Positions 15,425-18,615 of a stretch of DNA of 18,615 nucleotides are shown here, piece by piece. The stretch covers positions 1-18,615 of the forward strand of contig JBECKQ010000408.1 in assembly GCA_040235375.1 (NCBI GenBank), read 5' to 3'. The notes beneath the pieces were generated by a model. It made no database searches. It was given only the letters and a program-made list of their open reading frames with translations, and was not told the DNA's origin. The position numbers and the translations under genes are program-made. Positions within the stretch are counted from its first letter, which is position 1. Every line of letters starts with the position of its first letter. Source of the DNA: JBECKQ01 sp040235375 (lineage in GTDB: Bacteria; Planctomycetota; Phycisphaerae; UBA1845).

Positions 15425-15625
15425 TTTTACCTCCCTGCCTGGGCATTTCCCTCAAAGCCAAAGCCGCTGACTGCGGCGCTACGTACTGCTGGAATAATGG
15501 GATTGGCAGGTGAGGCCGACCTTAATTCAACATGAAATACGTGTAATGCCGTGGCCTGCAGCGCCCTTTCGTACGCCTCAGCCCGAATTAAGGCCTCGCT
15601 TAACCGGCCGATGTACGGATTCAAC
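15425..15625. promoter_or_regulatory. Divergent intergenic region with a spaced inverted repeat
   Basis: About 200 bases between the rhodanese gene (minus) and the short-chain dehydrogenase (plus); promoters for both are expected. It holds CCTTAATTC at 15520-15528 and its exact reverse complement GAATTAAGG at 15585-15593, 56 bases apart, with further partial match in the flanking GAGG/CCTC. This could be a regulator site or a long stem. A confident -35/-10 pair was not found. Confidence 0.35.
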
Positions 15626-16486
15626 ATGGAAAACGAATCCCCAGGAGATAACCGCCGCCGACTGGACGGTCAGGTCGTCCTCGTCACCGGGGCGAGCCGG
15701 GGGATAGGCCGGGCGATTGCCGTCCGCTGCGCCGCCGCGGGCGCCAGCGTTGCCCTGACCGCCCGGTCGCAGGACAAGCTGGAGGAGACGGCCGCTCATG
15801 TTCGCGATGCGGGCAGCCGGGCGCTGGTCTTACCCGGCGACGTGACCGACTATGGTCAGGTTCGCGCCGTCGTGGCCCGAACCGAATCCGAGCTGGGGGC
15901 GATCCACACGCTGGTCAACGACGCGGGGCGCCTTGCCGCGATCGGTCCCACGTGGGAAACCGAGCCTGGAAACTGGTGGCAGGACGTGACGGTGAATCTG
16001 CTCGGGGTCTACCACTTCTGCCGCGCGGCCATTCCTGGCATGATCGAGCGCGGCAGCGGACGCGTCATCAACTTCGCGGGAGGCGGGGCAGGCAAGCCCT
16101 TCGAGTTCGCCTCGGCCTACGGAAGCAGCAAGGCGGCCATCGTACGCTTCACGGAAACGCTGGCGGCCGAGCTCGAGCAGGTCGAGGCCCCGGTGAAGGT
16201 TTTTGCGATCAGTCCCGGCTTCGTCCGCACCGCGATGACCGAGCAGTTCGCGAAAAAGGAACCCGGCCGCAAGTGGATGTCGAGGCTCGTCGAGCGGCTG
16301 AAGGCCGGCGACGACGTATCGCCCGAGAATGCCGCCGCGATGGTCGTGGTTCTGGCGTCGGGACTGCTCGACAAGCTGGCCGGACGTTACCTCCGCAGTC
16401 CGGAAGACATACAGCAGATCGAGGCGTTGCGGTCCGAGGCGGCCGGGATTGTGGAACAGGAGGAACGCGTACTGCGAATCACGTAG
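15626..16486 (+). CDS. Short-chain dehydrogenase/reductase (SDR family)
   Basis: NAD(P)-dependent oxidoreductase of 286 residues with one Rossmann domain. The cofactor loop T-G-x3-G-x-G is TGASRGIG at residues 21-28. A DVTD segment (72-75) and NDAG (98-101, the usual N-[NA]-AG) follow, then Asn124 in VNLLGVY, the catalytic Tyr165-x3-Lys169 in SAYGSSKAA, and ISPGFVRTAMTEQF after the active site. The usual catalytic Ser position, in the segment RVINFAGGGAG, holds Ala151; in relatives I recall as SGGGA it would be Ser. A C-terminal tail of about 50 residues follows. The frame is open from 15551, but ATG at 15626 has a GGA seven bases upstream and leaves a normal short N-terminus; ATG 15611 is the alternative. 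It is divergent from the rhodanese gene. The substrate is unknown. Confidence 0.92.
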   Translation: MENESPGDNRRRLDGQVVLVTGASRGIGRAIAVRCAAAGASVALTARSQDKLEETAAHVRDAGSRALVLPGDVTDYGQVRAVVARTESELGAIHTLVNDAGRLAAIGPTWETEPGNWWQDVTVNLLGVYHFCRAAIPGMIERGSGRVINFAGGGAGKPFEFASAYGSSKAAIVRFTETLAAELEQVEAPVKVFAISPGFVRTAMTEQFAKKEPGRKWMSRLVERLKAGDDVSPENAAAMVVVLASGLLDKLAGRYLRSPEDIQQIEALRSEAAGIVEQEERVLRIT

Positions 16487-16989
16487 GCCGGCGCCGGCTG
16501 ACTTCGGCAGCCGAGTGCCTCCTGCTTTCCCGGGGGCAGGCCAGAATGGGAAGAAAGCACCTGAGACCGTGAGGCCTCAGGTGCTTTCCGGAGGGGAAAG
16601 AAGCGTCGTCAGCTTCTTCTAGCTTGCTGTTTTTATCGGTCGCCGGCTGTTCGAAAGGCAATCCAAACACCGCCAACGTGCCTCCAGCTTAGCAACTCGC
16701 GCGCCGACTGCAATGGGACTTTTTCCTCAAATGGGGAGCCGGATGTAAGAAATCGCAAGGACATCCTGTGGCACTTGAAAGGGTGCCTCGTTTTGTCACT
16801 TTTTCGCGAGTGACATAAAGATGACGCTACCAACGGCTGCAACCGGGCCGAGCGGCCAAGGAATACCCAAGATATGTGAAGCTGCGAAGACTGCGTAAGG
16901 TTGCGAACGAAACTGGCCTTTGTTTCTTGCGAATACACAAGATGACGCGTTCGACCCGGAGGGAACAGCGGTAGTCTGGCGAGGCAGCC
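16487..16989. other. Intergenic stretch, lower GC, with hairpins and no convincing gene
   Basis: About 500 bases between the dehydrogenase stop and the stop of the first lpxA. The part from about 16620 to 16950 is visibly less GC-rich than its surroundings. The one open frame of 101 codons on the minus strand (16633-16938) gives a product with no motif and no good ribosome site. Besides the hairpin near 16570, there is GTCACT at 16795-16800 with AGTGAC at 16809-16814 (loop of eight) and GATGT/ACATC at 16742-16765. No tRNA-like fold was seen. Confidence 0.45.
16553..16588 (+). terminator. 13-bp perfect hairpin, possible terminator after the SDR gene
   Basis: GAAAGCACCTGAG (16553-16565) and its exact reverse complement CTCAGGTGCTTTC (16576-16588) are separated by ten bases, 67 bases after the dehydrogenase stop. 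A second, smaller hairpin follows (AAGAAGC 16598-16604 with GCTTCTT 16612-16618), then five T at 16630-16634. The lack of a T run directly after the long stem makes classical intrinsic termination uncertain. A transcript-end protecting stem or a regulatory palindrome is possible. Confidence 0.45.
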
Positions 16990-17766
16990 CTACTGCTGAT
17001 GGGCGAGCCCCCGCCTGCTCGGCGCGAGGATGAAATCGACGAAGCGTCGTCCGGGATCGGTCTTGACCTCTGAAGCGGTTGCCGCGGCGATTTGCCGAAT
17101 GTTCGTGCCTTCGCGGATCAGCTTGCGATGAAGCATCTTGAGCTCGTTGATCTCGTCCGCGGTGAAGCCGTGACGCCGAAGGCCGACGCGATTGAGCCCG
17201 GCGCAGGAGTTGCGTTTGACATACATCATGAACGGCAGGGCGTCCTGGGTGAGCACGGTCGCCCCGCCCACCATGACGTGCTCACCGACGCGAACGAACT
17301 GATGCACGACCGCCGAACCGCCGAAGACGGCGTACGGGCCGACGCTGACATGGCCGGCCAGGGCGGTGGCGTTCGTCAAGGTCACGTGATCCGCCACGTC
17401 GCAGTTGTGGGCCACGTGCGAATATGCCATCAGCAGGCCGTCGGCGCCGACCGTCGTGGTCGACTCCGGGGTGGTGCCCCGGTGCACCGTCGCCCCCTCG
17501 CGCATGACCGTCCGCGGTCCGATCCGGCAGTAGCTCCGCTCGCCGTGGTAGGCATAGTCCTGCGGCGTGCCGCCGATTGCCGCGAATGGGTGTATCGCGC
17601 AATCCTCGCCGACCAGCGTGTGCCCCGTGACGTACGCTTGGGCGCCGATCCAGACGCGGTCGCACAGGCGCACGGGGCCTTCGATAACCACGTAGGGACC
17701 AATGGTCACGTCTTCGCCGATTTCGGCGCGCTTATCGATGATGGCCGTCGGGTGAATAACCGTCAT
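16990..17766 (-). CDS. lpxA: UDP-N-acetylglucosamine acyltransferase LpxA, copy 1
   Basis: LpxA adds a 3-hydroxyacyl chain from acyl carrier protein to UDP-GlcNAc, the first step of lipid A synthesis, in the cytoplasm as a trimer. The 258-residue chain is a left-handed beta-helix of hexapeptide repeats (IHPTAIIDKRAEIGEDVTIG and onward, to about residue 180) plus a helical C-terminal domain (ADEINELKMLHRKL). Key residues line up with the E. coli enzyme with an offset of five: His117, catalytic His120 in HVAHNC, and His139 in LAGHVSVG. Gly168 stands at the hydrocarbon-ruler position (E. coli Gly173), suggesting a long hydroxyacyl chain. A GGAG lies eleven bases before the ATG. A second LpxA-like gene ends 90 bases upstream on the same strand. 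Confidence 0.93.
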   Translation of the reverse strand: MTVIHPTAIIDKRAEIGEDVTIGPYVVIEGPVRLCDRVWIGAQAYVTGHTLVGEDCAIHPFAAIGGTPQDYAYHGERSYCRIGPRTVMREGATVHRGTTPESTTTVGADGLLMAYSHVAHNCDVADHVTLTNATALAGHVSVGPYAVFGGSAVVHQFVRVGEHVMVGGATVLTQDALPFMMYVKRNSCAGLNRVGLRRHGFTADEINELKMLHRKLIREGTNIRQIAAATASEVKTDPGRRFVDFILAPSRRGLAHQQ

Positions 17767-17856
17767 GGGTGCAGCGCTCCGTGAAGTTCCCCGCGGGCTG
17801 CGCGATGGTCGTCCGGCCGGTCTTGGCTCTTCCGCGCCGGGCCGTGCGCAGAGGTT

Positions 17857-18615
17857 CTAAGGTCCCTGCATTTCTTCCGTGCGGTCTTCATGCCTCCGTC
17901 CCATGCAGATACCGCGCTTGCTGCCGGCCAGGATGAAATCGATGAGCCGCCGGCCGGGCTGCGTACGCACTTTGCCGGCCAGCTCCGCCGCCTCCCGGCG
18001 AATGTCCGCCGCCCGGCGCAGGAGCTGGCGGTGCAGCATCTTCAATTCGACGATCTCCTCGTCGCGGAAGCCACGCTTGCGAAGTCCGTCGCGGTTCACG
18101 CCGAAGCACTGATTCCGCTTGACGTACATCATGAACGGAACGGCATCCTGGGCCAGTCCGGCGGCTCCGCCGATCAGCGTGTGCTCGCCGATCCGCACAA
18201 ACTGGTGCACCAGCACGCGCCCGCCGAGCACGGCGTAGTCACCCACGTGCACGTGACCGGCCAGGCCCGCGGAGTTGATCATGGTCACGTGATCGCCCAC
18301 GCTGCAATTGTGGGCGACGTGGGCGTAGGCCATCAGCAGGCAGTCGGCGCCGACCTGTGTGGAGGATTCCGGCGCCGTGCCGCGGTGAATCGTCGCCCCC
18401 TCGCGGATGACCGTCCGCGGTCCGATCCGGCAGAAGCTGCGCTCGCCGGTGAACGAATAGTCCTGCGGCGCGCCGCCGATGGCCGCGAAGGGGTGAATCA
18501 CGCAATCGTCGCCGATCTCGGTATGCCCGCGGATGTGCACGTGCGGCATAAGCGTCACGCGGTTGCCGATGCGCACGGGGCCATCGATGACGACGTAGGG
18601 GCCGATCTCGACGTC
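17857..18615 (-). CDS. lpxA: LpxA-like acyltransferase, copy 2 (5' end outside window)
   Basis: The frame stays open to the right edge: the codons from 18615 read DVEIGPYVVIDGPVRIGNRV, matching the start of copy 1 a few residues in, so only a short N-terminus is missing. The GTG at 18576 is not the natural start. Hexapeptide repeats, IGGAPQDYSFTGERSF, IREGATIHRGT, HVAHNCSVGDH with the catalytic His, LAGHVHVGDY, VHQFVRIGEH and the helical C-terminus (VELKMLHRQLLRR) are all kept. By eye it is well over half identical to copy 1, indicating tandem duplication, and the hydrocarbon-ruler glycine is also conserved. The C-terminal tail is longer and charged (RRHEDRTEEMQGP). Which copy is the housekeeping lpxA cannot be decided here. 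Both probably sit in one operon reading leftwards. Confidence 0.88.
   Translation of the reverse strand, partial: DVEIGPYVVIDGPVRIGNRVTLMPHVHIRGHTEIGDDCVIHPFAAIGGAPQDYSFTGERSFCRIGPRTVIREGATIHRGTAPESSTQVGADCLLMAYAHVAHNCSVGDHVTMINSAGLAGHVHVGDYAVLGGRVLVHQFVRIGEHTLIGGAAGLAQDAVPFMMYVKRNQCFGVNRDGLRKRGFRDEEIVELKMLHRQLLRRAADIRREAAELAGKVRTQPGRRLIDFILAGSKRGICMGRRHEDRTEEMQGP

Noticed and set aside
16633..16938. Open frame of 101 codons on the minus strand in the SDR-lpxA gap
   Set aside because: No motif, no plausible ribosome site, and no TM or coiled-coil pattern. Length alone is not convincing.

Overview
The window is GC-rich, densely coding bacterial DNA from a Gram-negative organism: two lpxA-type lipid A genes and two predicted lipoproteins imply an outer membrane. 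The partial protein at the left edge resembles a family I associate with Planctomycetota, and the lipoprotein and membrane-protein style fits. I therefore favour a planctomycete or a relative, as inference only. No rRNA, tRNA, CRISPR array, insertion sequence or phage gene was seen.

Layout. (1) 1-1540, plus strand: the C-terminal part of a conserved secreted or lipoprotein-like protein, a coiled-coil lipoprotein and ClpS. (2) 1648-4522, minus strand: a two-TM hypothetical protein, and an OmpR-type response regulator followed by its sensor kinase. (3) 4523-5138: a gap with no convincing gene. (4) 5139-6415, minus strand: a lipoprotein related to the sll1863 stress family, followed by a two-repeat PRC-barrel protein. 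(5) 6661-9643, plus strand: a small membrane protein, then the three LigD activities (3'-phosphoesterase, ATP-dependent ligase, primase/polymerase) as three separate, tightly packed genes. This is a split bacterial NHEJ module; no Ku gene is visible. (6) 9654-15424, minus strand, read right to left: a rhodanese-like gene with an in-frame TGA, pyruvate dehydrogenase E1 (aceE), E2 (aceF) and a debranching-enzyme-like glycoside hydrolase. (7) 15626-16486, plus strand: a short-chain dehydrogenase. (8) 16487-16989: a non-coding stretch with a strong hairpin. (9) 16990-18615, minus strand: two tandem LpxA paralogues, the outer one cut by the window edge.

The most notable result is at 15125-15424. 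A rhodanese domain that appears to end at residue 63 continues in the same frame, past a single TGA, with a well-conserved rhodanese C-terminus. The TGA lies where relatives carry the second Cys of a CxC motif, giving C-N-U. Sixteen nucleotides downstream the mRNA can form a perfect 6-bp stem with a GGUCG loop, the form expected of a bacterial SECIS element. It is best read as a selenoprotein of 99 residues encoded just upstream of the pyruvate dehydrogenase genes.

How the genes may work together: regions 4 and 5 look like a stress-survival and DNA-repair neighbourhood. Region 6 pairs central carbon metabolism (pyruvate to acetyl-CoA, alpha-glucan breakdown) with a redox or sulfur-handling selenoprotein. 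Region 9 starts lipid A synthesis.
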